The notes beneath the pieces are model-generated. The model saw only the letters and a program-made list of their open reading frames with translations, did not search any database and had not been told where the DNA came from. A stretch of 64,000 nucleotides of DNA from positions 94,689 to 158,688 of the forward strand of contig JAQGEQ010000014.1 in NCBI GenBank assembly GCA_034620365.1, given 5' to 3'. A program made the position numbers and the translations under genes. Origin of the DNA: Pegea sp. RAD2-039. Lineage: Eukaryota; Chordata; Thaliacea; Salpida; Salpidae. Positions 1 through 11,470 of the stretch are shown here, one piece after another. Every line of letters starts with the position of its first letter. The stretch's first letter is position 1.

Positions 1-1060
1 ATCAGAAGATAAAGATCAGAAGATAAAGATCAGAAGATAAAGATCAGGTGATGAGGATCAGAAGATGAGGATCAGAAGATGAGGATCAGAAGATGAAGAT
101 CAGAAGATGAGGATCAGAAGATGAAGATCAGAAGATAAAGATCAGAAGATAAAGATCAGAAGATAAAGATCAGAAGATAAAGATCAGAAGATAAAGATCA
201 GAAGATGAAGACCAGAAGATGAAGATCAGAAGATGAAGATCAAGTGATGAAGATCAGGAAATGAAGATCAGAAGATAAAGATCAGAAGATAAAGATCAGA
301 AGATAAAGATCAGAAGATAAAGATCAGAAGATAAAGATCAGGTGATGAGGATCAGAAGATGAGGATCAGAAGAAGAAGATCAGAAGAAGAAGATCAGAAG
401 AAGAAGATCAGAAGATAAAGATCAGAAGATAAAGATCAGAAGATAAAGATCATAAGATAAAGATCAGAAGATGAAGATCAGAAGAAGAAGATTAGAAGAA
501 GCAGATTAGAAGAAGAAGAAGATTAGAAAAAGAAGATTAGAAGAAGAAGATCAGAAGATGAAGATCAAGAGATGAGGATCAGAAGATGAAGATCAGAAGA
601 TGAAGATTAGAAGATGAAGATAAGGTGATGAAGATCAGAAGATGAAGATTAGAAGAAGATCAGAAGATGAAGATCAGAAGATAAAGATCAGAACATAAAG
701 ATCAGAAGATAAAGATCTGGTGATGAAGATCAGAAGATAAAGATCAGAAGATAAAGATCAGAAGATAAAGATCAGGTGATGAGGATCAGAAGATGAGGAT
801 CAGAAGATGAAGATCAGAAGATGAAGATCAGAAGATGAAGATCAGGTGATGAAGATCAGAAGATAAAGATCAGAAGATAAAGATTAGAAGAAGAAGATTA
901 GAAGAAGAAGATCAGAAGATGAAGATCAGAAGATGAAGATCAGAAGATGAAGATCAGAAGATGAAGATCAGAAGATGAAGATCAGAAGATAAAGATCAAG
1001 TGATGAAGATCAGGAAATGAAGATCAGAAGATGAGGATTAGAAGATGAAGAATAGATGAA
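1..1060. repeat. 14-bp minisatellite, GATCAGAAGATRAA family
   Basis: Degenerate tandem array of a 14-bp purine-rich unit (GATCAGAAGATAAA / GATCAGAAGATGAA) with 11-12 bp variants. It starts at the window edge and lies in the GLYR1 intron downstream of the exon at 1088-1278. On the transcript strand it reads TTCATCTTCTGATC. Confidence 0.95.
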
Positions 1061-1087
1061 GACCTGATCTTAAAGATGAAGATCTAC

Positions 1088-4000
1088 CTCTAAGATCTTC
1101 TTAGCTTTATCTTCTAGGAACTTAGTAGAGATTCCAATCATCTTTAGGACTTCCATCACCATTTTAGGATCGATCCTCAATCTCTTCGCCATTGAAAGAG
1201 CTTCCGCTAAGGATGCAGTAAAAGTCCCAGTGATCATATTAAGGGTCGTTTTCAGAGATGATCCGGACCCCACGTCAGCTTCAAAGATCATTTTAAAGAT
1301 GAAGAAGATGAAGAAATGAAACTAACTGTTGAAGACGCTTCTTAATCCGAGTAACTTGAAGCAGGGAGTAAGATCGAGGTATAAAGAGCGATCTCCGCTC
1401 GCGCAGAACACCACAGAAGCCGTTTCCGCCTCTTTCAGCCCTCCAAAGAAGGGGCAGTCGAGAAACCTGCCGCCCTGGCCGATAACCATCTGATGATGAA
1501 GATCAGAAGATGAAGATCAGAAGATGAAGATCAGAAGATGAAGATTAGAAGATGAAGATCAGGAGATGAAGATCAGAAGATCAGAAGATGAGGATCAGAA
1601 GATGAAGATCAGGTGATGAAGATCAGAAGATGAGGATCAGAAGATGAGGATCAGAAGATGAGGATCAGAAGATGAAGATTAGAAGATGAAGATCAGGAGA
1701 TGAAGATCAGAAGATCAGAAGATGAGGATCAGAAGATGAAGATCAGGTGATGAAGATCAGAAGATGAAGATCAGGTGATGAAGATCAGAAGATGAAGATC
1801 AGAAGATGAAGATTAGAAGATAAAGATTAGAAGATGAAGATCAGAAGATGAAGATCAGAAGATGAAGATCAGAAGATGAGGATCAGAAGATGAAGATTAG
1901 AAGATGAAGATTAGAAGATGAAGATCAGAAGATGAAGATCAGAAGATGAAGATCAGAAGATGAAGATCAGGTGATGAAGATCAGAAGATGAAGATCAGAA
2001 GATGAAGATTAGAAGATGAAGATTAGAAGATGAAGATCAGGTGATGAAGATCAGAAGATGAAGATCAGGAGATGAAGATTAGAAGATGAGGATCAGGTGA
2101 TGAAGATCAGAAGATGAAGATCAGAAGATGAAGATCAGGAGATGAGGATCAGAAGTTGAAGATCAGAAGTTGAAGATCAGAAGATGAAGATCAGAAGAAG
2201 ATCAGAAGAGGAGGATTAGAAGATGAAGATCAGGAGATGAAGATCAGAAGATCAAAAGATGAAGATCAGGTGATGAAGATCAGAAGATGAAGATCAGGAG
2301 AAGAAGATCAGAAGATGAAGTTATGAGGATCAGGTGATGAGGATCAGATGAAGATTAACTTATGAGGATCAGGTGAAGATCAGAAGATGAAGATCAGATG
2401 AAGATGAGGATCAGGTGAAGATGAGGATCAGAAGATGAAGTGATGAGGATCAGATGTTTACTTGTTGAAGGTGCTTGATTTCGTTGATGGTGATGGGCGA
2501 CATTTCAACAAAATCTTTGCCAGGTGTCATAAACCGAACAACTCCATGTAATCCATAAGTGTGCTGCAAGATATCTCAGATTGAAGTCTCTAGATGCAGA
2601 TGTTGATGAAGATGAGATACCTCAAACGCTTTTTCAGAATCAGACCAACACGAGAAGATGACGTCACAATTATCAACTAAATCTTTGATACATTTCGCTT
2701 GTACTGCTCCAGCAGAAACGATTCGCGCACATCTAAACTTGCTTAGTTACCAACCACCTAATTTGCATATTAACAACTTACAACATTGGAATATACGACC
2801 AGACGGTGACGTCATATCCGGCTTTACACATGTTCACGGCTAGATAGCAACTAAAATTTTCCAGGCCGAGAAATCCATATCTACGAAAGAGAAGGAGTTA
2901 GAACGAGATCAGAAGATTATAGGGAGTAACTTTTTAGGTGGCTCAGTTGAGCATTGAGATGTGCTTTTAGGGGGTTGTTCGTCGTGCGTCTGTTCGGCAG
3001 CAGTAGACTGAAAGAAGAAGATCAAGTGATGAAGATTAGAAGATGAAGATCAGAAGATAAAGATCAGAAGATAAAGATCAGAAGATGAAGATCAGAAGAT
3101 GAAGATCAGAAGATGAAGATCAGAAGATGAAGATCAGAAGATGAAGATTAGAAGATGAAGATTAGAAGATGAAGATCAGAAGATGAAGATTAGAAGAAGA
3201 TCAGAAGATGAAGATCAGAAGATAAAGATCAGAAGATAAAGATCAGGTGATGAAGATCAGAAGATGAAGATTAGAAGATGAAGATCAGGTGATGAAGATC
3301 AGAAGATGAAGATTAGAAGAAGAAGATCAGAAGATGAAGATTAGAAGATGAAACTATTAGTGGAAGAAGATTAGGAGAAGAAGATTAGAAGAAGATCAGA
3401 AGATAAAGATCAGGTGATGAAGATCAGAAGATGAAGATCAGAAGATGAAGATCAGAAGATGAAGATTAGAAGATGAAGATCAGAAGATGAGGATCAAGTG
3501 ATGAGGATCAAGTGATGAAGATCAAGTGATGAAGATCAAATGATGAAGATCAAATGATGAAGATCAAGTGATGAAGATCAAGGGATGAAGATCAAGGGAT
3601 GAAGATCAAGCGATGAAGATCAAGCGATGAAGATCAAGTGATGAAGATAAAGCGATGAAGATCAAGTGATGAAGATCAAATGATGAAGATCAAATGATGA
3701 AGATCAAATGATGAAGATCAAATGATGAAGATCAAATGATGAAGATCAAATGATGAAGATCAAATGATGAAGATCAAATGAGGAAGATCAAATGATGAAG
3801 ATCAAATGATGAAGATCAAGTGATGAGGATCAAGTGATGAGGATCAAGTGATGAAGATAAAGTGATGAGGATCAAGTGATGAAGATCAAGTGATGAAGAT
3901 CAAGTGATGAGGATCAAGTGATGAGGATCAAGTAATGAAGATAAAGTGATGAAGATCAAATGATGAAGACCAAGTGATGAAAATCAGATGATGAGGATCA

Positions 4001-5502
4001 AGTGATGAGGATCAAGTGATGAAAATCAAGTGATGAAGATCAAGTGATGAAGATCAAGTGATGAGGATCAAGTGATGAGGATCAAGTGATGAGGATCAAG
4101 TAATGAAGATCAAGTAATGAAAATAAAGTGATGAAGATCAAATGATTAAAAACTAACATTGTTTTCTTCACTTGCTTCTACTGATTCTGATCTCCTAAAC
4201 CTTTTACATTCTGTTTTTTCGTCTGCATCCTAAAAAATATATAAAAGTTCACAGAAATATATTTTAACTCAGATAGTTTGAAAATAAAATCATTCAAACC
4301 TCATCAGTCGGGTTATATTCTGTGCAAGCTTGAACTAAAATCAAAAATAGTTTATTAATTAGAAGACCCACCAGAAAATGTTAATCAAAATTTACTTTCG
4401 TTGTTCCAATCAACTTCTGCATTAGCTTGACTGACAGCTCTTTTTAAAGATATTGATTTTTTACTTTTGAATTTTTGTCGATTTTCACTAAAGTCAGTCA
4501 AGTAACGAATATTGACCCAGGCTCTGTTATAAACAGAAAAGTTATTTTGAAACTAATTCAACAAATTTTAGTGAAGTACTTACAAATTATTACTTTCAAA
4601 AAAATGCACCAAACGTATATTGTTGGGGTTTTTACAGGTCTTTGGTGGTTGTATGTTTGGAAAATTTTCAGGTTGCACGACCTAAAATCAAATTATTTAA
4701 ATATATTTTATATAAAATTGAGAAATTCTAAATGTAGTAAAAAATAATTTTTATATTTGTTAGAAACAAAAAAATGAAATTATAATCTTACCCGGGCTGG
4801 CCAATGAGGACTCTTGCCCAGTTTTGCCCTGGAAAGAAAAACAAATAATTAAAAACTGTTGGTGAGTTGTAAACGATAAATTAAAGCTGTTAATAATATG
4901 AGAATAATGATAATATGAGCAGAGAGATGATAGAAATAGTTAATAATTATGATAAAAAATAACAAAACATAAATTAAATTGATTTTATTTCATAATTAAG
5001 TTACTAAAATCTGATATTTTCAACTTTATTATTCAAATTTTAATTATTATTTCAAATTATAACAAAATTTTGGAAACATTTTAAATAAGCCAAATTTAAT
5101 TTTAGCAGATTTTTGTTTTTAACAGAAATTTAAATTATGAAAAGTTATTGGAAGAAATGAGAATTAAAAATATAAAAAAATAAATTACTGAAGTTCAAAA
5201 ACACATTAAATTTTTTTGTACAAAATTTTGAATAATCAAATTTATCAAATATTCAGAAAACAAAATTAAATCTGTATTTTCAATGAAAAAAAAAACATTT
5301 TTATTTAGTTTGAAAAATATTATTTTATAGAATAAAGTTAATTAGAAAAACTTTAATTTAAAATAGAAACTTAAGAAAATTGAATTACATGAAAATATCA
5401 ATAAACAAATTTTCAAAACATAAATTGTATTAACTACAATAAATAAAAATCTTTTTAAAAAACTTACCAAACTATTTTATTAATTTCAAAGTTCATATTC
5501 AT
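1088..5502 (-). CDS. GLYR1: GLYR1/N-PAC (NDF-type) PWWP and beta-hydroxyacid dehydrogenase-like protein, 3' end outside window
   Basis: GLYR1/N-PAC family proteins are nuclear cofactors that read methylated histone H3 through a PWWP domain, help Pol II through nucleosomes and (in vertebrates) assist LSD2; the dehydrogenase-like domain tetramerises. Twelve exons join in phase: 5468-5502, 4792-4828, 4584-4681, 4396-4523, 4300-4334, 4158-4229, 2931-3007, 2782-2880, 2621-2732, 2462-2563, 1327-1489, 1088-1278 (383 codons; human protein is 553 aa, so the C-terminus lies left of base 1). The start ATG at 5502 gives MNMNFEINKIVW. Exons 1-4 encode PWWP (SPHWPAR at residues 18-24, then VHFFES and LAWVN). 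Exons 5-7 encode a charged linker. Exons 8-12 encode the Rossmann and helical domains (GFLGL, VTVW, GGRFLDCP, GSGSSLKTTLNM). The glycine-rich loop is degenerate (GLENFS instead of GLGxMG) while the catalytic-type Lys329 is kept. Introns 6, 10 and 12 are tandem arrays. Domain identity is firm; exact ends of the linker exons are less so. Confidence 0.9.
1491..2455. repeat. 14-bp minisatellite filling GLYR1 intron 10
   Basis: Same GATCAGAAGATGAA family. The array runs from the base next to the acceptor of exon 11 (ATCATCAG, exon begins at 1489) up to the donor of exon 10 (gtaaac at 2461-2456), so the whole intron of about 970 bp is repeat. Confidence 0.95.
3009..4145. repeat. 14-bp minisatellite filling GLYR1 intron 6
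   Basis: Tandem array between exon 6 (ends 4158) and exon 7 (begins 3007). The right half is a homogenised subfamily GATCAAGTGATGAA / GATCAAATGATGAA, the left half GATCAGAAGATGAA, showing separate local expansions. Confidence 0.95.
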
Positions 5503-6354
5503 GAAAGATATTTGCAGAAGGTATGCAATTAAGAGGGAGCTTAAAAAAAAATTTTCATAAAATTAGTTAAGAATTTTCCGGCTTCGCGCAGAGTTTGCAA
5601 AAAGCCATTTTGTTGTTAAATATATAAATTAGAAAAAAATACTTTATAATTAAAGCAAAAAATACACGAACAATTTATTTGCATTTTTAGTTAGTTTTAC
5701 CTTTTAAGATCTCTTTATTAAAAAGAGAAAAATTTCTATAATTATTTTTTAAAAAACTTATTTATTCTGAAATGTTTATTCTACATAGTAGACTATACAG
5801 CGAAAATAAATTATTATGCCTAAAAATGATAGAAACACAATATAGCAAACTTCAACAAAATTATAAAAGTTATAAGTTAGAAAGTTATGTTTGCATTAAA
5901 TACTTTTAGTTAAATTACTGAAGTCATATCTCCTCAGAATAAATTTAAAACACGTTATTTTAATTTATAATTTTTCGAAGACGTTATCGAATTTTCTGAA
6001 GTATAGTAAAGTTGGGAAAAATATTTAAAATTGTGTTTGCTCTAAATAAAAAAAAAAACTATTGGGTTCATTTTAAACCTCCAAAAACAAATAAAAAATC
6101 CATCAATAAAATTAATTAAAATCAATAAATAATTTAATCAATTATAATAATTTAAAACAATAGTTGGTATTACAAGGATTTAAAATAGGGCGTTTGTGTG
6201 AAGAGAAGTGAAATAAGAAAACTTTTCAAATAAACGACTTTTAAACGGAATCAAGTTTTATAATATTCTTCTTTTTACTGAAGAGTTGAACTTTATTAAT
6301 GATTTGGTTGAAAGTTATGTTAATGACCGAAATATTTATGAAATTTATTTATTT
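5503..6354. other. AT-rich intergenic stretch, nothing recognised
   Basis: Upstream of the GLYR1 start codon. Very AT-rich with poly-A/T runs; no exon-like ORF, repeat array or RNA gene seen. It should contain the GLYR1 promoter and 5' UTR, but I see no clear core-promoter motif. Confidence 0.5.
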
Positions 6355-6525
6355 ATGTCCTGCTTGGTGGCGAAGCGGTTACTACACCTAGCTACAAGGT
6401 ACATCTAGATAGGAAGTACCGGGTTCGACCCCAGGTGGAGACATATAAAACTCCTGAGAATGTGTGTTAGTGAGATGTGCTCTCTTTAGGAACATTCTTC
6501 GCATTTATATATATAAATAAACAAA
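6355..6525 (+). mobile_element. tRNA-derived SINE
   Basis: The head carries RNA polymerase III box A (TGGCGAAGCGG, 6368-6378) and box B (GGTTCGACCCC, 6422-6432) about 54 bp apart, as in a tRNA. A non-tRNA tail follows (GAGAATGTGTGTTAG at 6457-6471, then GTGCTCTC) and ends in a TAAATAAA run. The same tail occurs at 24672-24740 and 26259-26330 without the tRNA head. This is the architecture of a tRNA-derived SINE sharing its 3' tail with a LINE. A functional tRNA is unlikely because the folded acceptor stem is not evident and the tail is fused. Confidence 0.75.
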
Positions 6526-6986
6526 AAAATATTTCGAGAGTATAAGAGAAGACTCTGAAGCTATTTTAAGATACGTGGAAGGAAGATGAAGTGATATTTT
6601 TATTGTTGTTAGAAATCAGATGATTCCGTGTCAGAAGGTGGAAACAGTAGCTGGCTTAGATTTTCTAGATTGAAATCATAAAACTCCGAAGAAAGATGAA
6701 AAGTAACTGAAATTCTCGGTAAAAAAACATTAAAATTTATAGTTTAAGGATATCAGGAAAACATATTTATTGATAATTAGTTGCAATTAATTAATTCTTT
6801 CTAAAATATTTTAAGATTTATTCTTATATGGATTTAAATAATCTAAAACTGAAGCTAATCTTAAAATCAAACTTTTTATAAGTTTCATATTTCATTTTCT
6901 AACTTTTTGTAACCAAAAACTTCTGAATAATTTGAAACCTTCCTGCAGCTTACAAATTAATCAAATCAAATAGTTGTTAATTACAT
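6526..6986. other. AT-rich intergenic stretch
   Basis: No gene or repeat recognised between the SINE and the trypsin 3' end. Confidence 0.4.
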
Positions 6987-6992
6987 TTTATT
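6987..6992 (-). terminator. Trypsin gene polyadenylation signal AATAAA
   Basis: Minus-strand AATAAA about 10 bases after the trypsin stop codon (TGA at 7003-7005); a very short 3' UTR is implied. Confidence 0.6.
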
Positions 6993-7002
6993 GATAAACT
7001 TC

Positions 7003-8018
7003 TCAATAAGTATTAGCATTAATCCAAGAAACGTATTTAGCAACACGAGTGTATACTCCTGGATACTTAGGTTGGGCACAACCAACTCCCCATGAAACAA
7101 CACCGGCGAGTTTACCATCACAGATAGCTGGACCACCGGAATCACCCTAAAAGACATCCCAATGTTAGTTGATTTTAAAGAAGATATCTTTAAGATGAAT
7201 TTACTTGGCATGAATCTGAACCTCCAGTTTCAAGATATCCCATACAGATCATACCATCGTAGATCTGGTTTCTGTAGTATGGATAAGTATCACAATCATC
7301 ATTAGAGATGACTGGGACACTAACTCCCATCAATTTGTTGGAAATTGTTCCTTTAAAATTCATTAAAAGTTAAGATACAAAAAAAAGGGATCATTTTTGA
7401 AGTAAAAAGTTTAAGGACCTCCAGATGAGGTGGTTCCCCATCCGTAGACTTGACACATGGTTCCAACTGATGGTGAAGAGTATGGAAGACTTACAGTTTC
7501 AACATATTGATTCAAACTGACATATCCCTGAAAAATTAAAAGTTACAACTTGATAACCTACAAGTTTATCTTACATCAAGTTCAATCAACATAATATCGT
7601 TCTCCATTGTACTACTGCTGTAAGATTCATGAGGGATTTGACGGACGACAGTGAAGACTTGCTCACTAGCTTCAGTTGATAGAAGAGTGACATCACCAAC
7701 AGTGATTGTCAGGCGACTTGGGATACTGTATCGAGATTTGATGATGAAATATGAAGATGAAGATCAGATGAAGATACCTGTATTCGCAATGAGCAGCGGA
7801 TACAACATATCTGCTTGTTACAAGACTTCCTCCACACATGAGACTTCCACTTCTTTTGATGTTAGCGATATATTTGATTGAGTTAGCTGGTTGAGCAGTT
7901 CCTCCGACAATTTTGTCATCAGATGCTGATGAAATTGATTTATAAAAACTTTTATGAATCGAGATATTCACTCACCCGCTGCTACAGCAATCATAAGAGC
8001 AACGATAAAAAACTTCAT
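7003..8018 (-). CDS. Trypsin-like S1 serine protease, secreted zymogen
   Basis: Complete secreted S1 peptidase of 246 aa, in six exons joining in phase: 7976-8018, 7778-7925, 7575-7725, 7419-7527, 7205-7350, 7003-7146. Exon 1 is a signal peptide ([14 protein letters not shown]). A short pro-segment SDDK precedes the activation site IVGG (residues 20-23). The catalytic triad is His60 (SAAHC), Asp107 (ENDIM) and Ser202 (GDSGGP). Asp196, six residues before the catalytic serine (GGSDSCQ), is the trypsin specificity-pocket residue, so cleavage after Arg/Lys is expected. Cysteines for the usual disulphides are present. Introns are about 50-90 bp. It is likely a digestive or extracellular protease. 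A TATA-like box lies about 70 bases upstream of the ATG. Start choice is clear from the signal peptide. Confidence 0.95.
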
Positions 8019-8086
8019 TGTAAATTTCCCAAACTTGTTCAAACTAATTTGTTGAAAATAAGGTATCTTCATCAGTTATTCTTCTG

Positions 8087-8094
8087 CTTATATA
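8087..8094 (-). promoter_or_regulatory. TATA box of the trypsin gene
   Basis: On the minus strand the sequence TATATAAG lies 70-77 bases upstream of the trypsin ATG (8018), a normal TATA-to-start distance for a gene with a short 5' UTR. Confidence 0.55.
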
Positions 8095-8099
8095 TCATT

Positions 8100-9153
8100 T
8101 GATATTTGTTTTAAATGTTTGTTTAAATTTTTGATGAAATTTACCTGATGTTTCAACAGATGACAACTTCACACTCAATGACATCAAAGTTTTTTTAGTT
8201 TGTTTTTATGATGTAAAATGTTTTGACTTCTATTTTTAGTGTCTTTGATGTTCATTTTGTAACTTTTTATCAAACTAACCTTCAAATATTGTTACTTAAT
8301 TATATTTAACTTATTTTTAGTCCTCATAAATATATTTTTTAACTTTTTAAAAGTTTTAACAGATTTCTAAAACAATAAAATCATCTTGAACATAAAACTT
8401 TTAATTCTAAAGGTGATTAAACAACTTTATTGTATCTTGAAAGAATTGATTGAATTACAGATTTTTTAATTTGATGGTGGGATTTTTTTTTAATTTTGTT
8501 GTAGTTTTACATAAAAAATCTTTTAACAAATTGTTTCAACAAAATCAGAAAACTGATCACAAGGGTATCTGTTGAAATCTAACAATTTCAAAATTTCAAA
8601 ATCATTAAATCTTTATAAAAAATGATATCTTCTTATAGAGGTTTCAAATCAACTAAATAAATCTGAAAACACAGAATTTTGAATATAAACTTTTCTGCTT
8701 ATTAATAAAACTGTTTGTAAAGTGAGAAGTTATCTTTGTTGATAGTTGAAATAAGATGATGATGAAAGTAAAACTTTTAATAAATTTGCTACTCCAAAAA
8801 TTTATTTTTACATAACTACCATTTTTTCATTTATTTCAACATTTTTAAACGTTTTAAATTTAAGTTATTTGAATAAAAACGCAACATCACTTTCAAAGTT
8901 TTACTTTTTTATCATATTTACAAAAAGTTTGAACTTTTTTTTCAAGCTTGGAGTCGTGTAGATGAAACAACTTTTTTTATTTCTTAGGATTTTGTGAAAC
9001 TTTCAAAGTTTTTCAGGGTTGAAAATATTTAACTTTTAATAAAGTTTATTATTATTTGATAATTTTAAAAGTTTTTCGTTGACACGATTATTTTTATAAA
9101 TAGATTTTAAATCCAGTGTGTTTAAAAAAATTTCGTTTTTAGATAAATCTAAA
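8100..9153. other. Divergent intergenic region, AT-rich
   Basis: Lies between the divergently transcribed trypsin (minus) and CDC16 (plus) genes. No ORF or repeat recognised. An acceptor-like TTTTTAG just before the CDC16 start (ends 9141) could mean a 5' UTR intron. Confidence 0.4.
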
Positions 9154-10740
9154 ATGGAGACAGATAGATTATTGGTTCAAAAACTTCGACGAAAAATAAA
9201 AACTTTAATAAGTTTAAGTAGTTTTAAATCGGCTCTATTCTGGGCAGACAAAGTTGTAACTTTAACAGATTATCAGTTTGAAGATATCTACTTTCTAATT
9301 CATATAATGTTTATTTTAAAACATTATCAAAGAGCTGCAAGACTTATTGAGTCTAAGAATCTTCACCAAAGACATATAATCTTCAAATATTACCTCTCAA
9401 AGTGTTATTATGAAACTAAACATTTTAAAACTTCGATGGAATATTTAGTAGATATCAACAATCATGAAATCTCGAATGAAATGGAAAGTTTTTGTGATTT
9501 AAAAGAACGAGAGATACTAGCAAATATGTATTTGTTAAAAGGAGATATTTTTTGTCATTTTAATTTAATAACTTTGGCTTCTGATAACTTTTTTGAAGCT
9601 TTATCTGAAGATGTATATTGTTACGAAGCCTACAACAGATTAATTGATAATCATTTACTACATCCGGATGAAGAAACTCAACTAATTGCTTCTTTTAACT
9701 TTGATGATTTATATAAAGATGAGGAGGAGATCTTGAAGTTCTTATTCAACATCCGTTTAAGAAGACACAGTTTAGTAAACCATTTGAAAGCACCCAACAA
9801 ATTTATGAAATTAGAAAATAATTTAGATGTTAAAGTTTATTTAGCAAACCAATATTTCTATAATTTTCAGTTTACAAAAAGCTTTGAAATTATTGAAGAA
9901 GTTGTGAAGAGAGATTGCTTCAACTGTTCCTGTTTACCTTTACAAGTAACACTTCTTGTACACTTCAAAAAAAGTAACCAGCTGTTTACATTAGCTCATG
10001 AGCTAGTCGACAATTACTCCCACTTACCAATATCTTGGTTTGCAGTTGGATGCTTCTACCTTCTTCAAGACGACAAACAACACCTAGCAAGACAATATTT
10101 CGAGAAATGTATTATGGTCGATGACCATTATGGCCCAGCAGTTTTAGCTATTGGACATTCTTATGCGAAATCAAATAACCATGACGAGGCGTTAACAGCT
10201 TATTTAAGAGCTAGTCGTTTAATGCCTGGCTCTTATCTACCTTTATTATACATCGGAACAGAATATAACCTCCATAACCTTCCAAATCTTGCCTCAGAGT
10301 TTTTCAATGTAGCTCAAAAGATCTCACCTAAAAATCCATATTTGCTGAATGAGATTGGAATTATGTTGTTAAAGAAAGGAGACTATCATAAAGCCCTTCG
10401 ATATTTCAAATTTGCTTTATTAGAAGTGGAAAAACGAGATGATAAAATGGATATGGATAATTGGGGTCCTTTGGTCAATAATCTGGGACACACTTATCGA
10501 AAGCTTGAAGATTTTGACAAATCTATTCACTTCCATACCTTAGCAATTTCATTATCCCCGAGTTCATTCCAGAATTATTCTAATATCGCGCTTTCGTATT
10601 GTTATATCGGTGACTTTGAAAAAGCGATTAAAGCGTTACATAAATCGTTGAGTTTACGTCATAAAAATTCGATTGCTTTTTCTTTGTTACAGTTTGTCAT
10701 GGATCAAAGTTGTCACAACAACTTGTCTTTAAAAGACTGA
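9154..10740 (+). CDS. CDC16: Anaphase-promoting complex subunit 6 (CDC16/APC6), intronless
   Basis: TPR scaffold subunit of the APC/C ubiquitin ligase, which dimerises and helps carry the catalytic and Cdc27/Cdc23 arms. The 528-aa frame aligns end to end with animal CDC16 (human about 620 aa). Recognised blocks are SALFWADKV near residue 29, DVYCYEAYNRL (about 155-165), EEILKFLF, ENLDVKVYLA, SWFAVGCFYLLQ, YGPAVLAIGHSYA, LPLLYIGTEY and GPLVNNLGHTYRKL. The last blocks fall in the TPR array. ATG 9154 (AAAATGG) is chosen because MNLERL-like N-termini start there in the family; the frame is open upstream to about 9118 without another ATG. No intron interrupts it, in contrast to GLYR1, trypsin and ARAP. 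AATAAA overlaps the stop codon (10740-10745) and a 7-bp stem hairpin (10750-10773) follows. Confidence 0.95.
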   Translation: METDRLLVQKLRRKIKTLISLSSFKSALFWADKVVTLTDYQFEDIYFLIHIMFILKHYQRAARLIESKNLHQRHIIFKYYLSKCYYETKHFKTSMEYLVDINNHEISNEMESFCDLKEREILANMYLLKGDIFCHFNLITLASDNFFEALSEDVYCYEAYNRLIDNHLLHPDEETQLIASFNFDDLYKDEEEILKFLFNIRLRRHSLVNHLKAPNKFMKLENNLDVKVYLANQYFYNFQFTKSFEIIEEVVKRDCFNCSCLPLQVTLLVHFKKSNQLFTLAHELVDNYSHLPISWFAVGCFYLLQDDKQHLARQYFEKCIMVDDHYGPAVLAIGHSYAKSNNHDEALTAYLRASRLMPGSYLPLLYIGTEYNLHNLPNLASEFFNVAQKISPKNPYLLNEIGIMLLKKGDYHKALRYFKFALLEVEKRDDKMDMDNWGPLVNNLGHTYRKLEDFDKSIHFHTLAISLSPSSFQNYSNIALSYCYIGDFEKAIKALHKSLSLRHKNSIAFSLLQFVMDQSCHNNLSLKD

Positions 10741-10773
10741 ATAAAACGTCCACTGAGCCATTATATTCAGTGG
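10740..10773 (+). terminator. CDC16 poly(A) signal overlapping stop, plus hairpin
   Basis: AATAAA at 10740-10745 shares its first base with the TGA stop. CCACTGA (10750-10756) pairs with TCAGTGG (10767-10773). Whether this is the used poly(A) signal is inference; it would leave almost no 3' UTR. Confidence 0.35.
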
Positions 10774-11078
10774 TCAGTCTATCAGCTAAAAACTTTAAAT
10801 GGTTTTTAAACCATGTGATTCAATTGATTTATTAAAAGCTGAATATTTTGTTTCAGTTTTTCTATTAAATTTAAATATCATTATTTTTCAAGTGGTTTGT
10901 AGAAGTCTTGTTATTTGAAACTTACAGAATCTTAACTTTTGTAATTAATGGGTAGCAGACATCTGAGTTTCTTGTTTCAGTTTGATTTGTCTTGAAACTA
11001 ATTCTGATATTTTGTTTGATTATGTTTTGCAAAAAGATGTTTTCTGATGGCAAATAAAACACAAAAATTATAAAAAGT
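10774..11078. other. AT-rich spacer before the inverted repeat
   Basis: Nothing recognised; single-copy sequence outside the left arm. Confidence 0.4.
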
Positions 11079-11470
11079 GTTTCTTTAAATATATTCTAAA
11101 TATTTTCAGTTAATTAGATTTAAATTTTTACAGTTTTCTAACAAGCTAATAAAAATTTCAGATTCAAATCTGATAATAAACTTCTATAACTTTGTTGACG
11201 AATTAAAAAACATTACATTAAAAGTTGGTTGTATTTATAACTGAAAAACCATCTACAAACTTTTACTTCCAACTTTTTAATCAAAATTTTATGTTTACAA
11301 ATCATTTTTGTGTTTTAATATATTATAAAAATTATTTTCAAATTTCTAATCGATTTTAAATGATATCTTTTAACCTTATAGCAAACAACTAACAATTATC
11401 AATAAATGTAATTTAGTAGTAATTAAACAATTTCGGACTTTTTGAAATCTAAATTAACAATTTTCTAATA

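Noticed and set aside
4475..4747. Plus-strand 90-aa ORF
   Set aside because: Antisense shadow of the GLYR1 PWWP exons at 4396-4523 and 4584-4681.
6358..6445. Functional tRNA gene
   Set aside because: Box A and box B are present, but I cannot fold a proper acceptor stem, and the sequence is fused to a repeated tail found elsewhere, so it is scored as a SINE.
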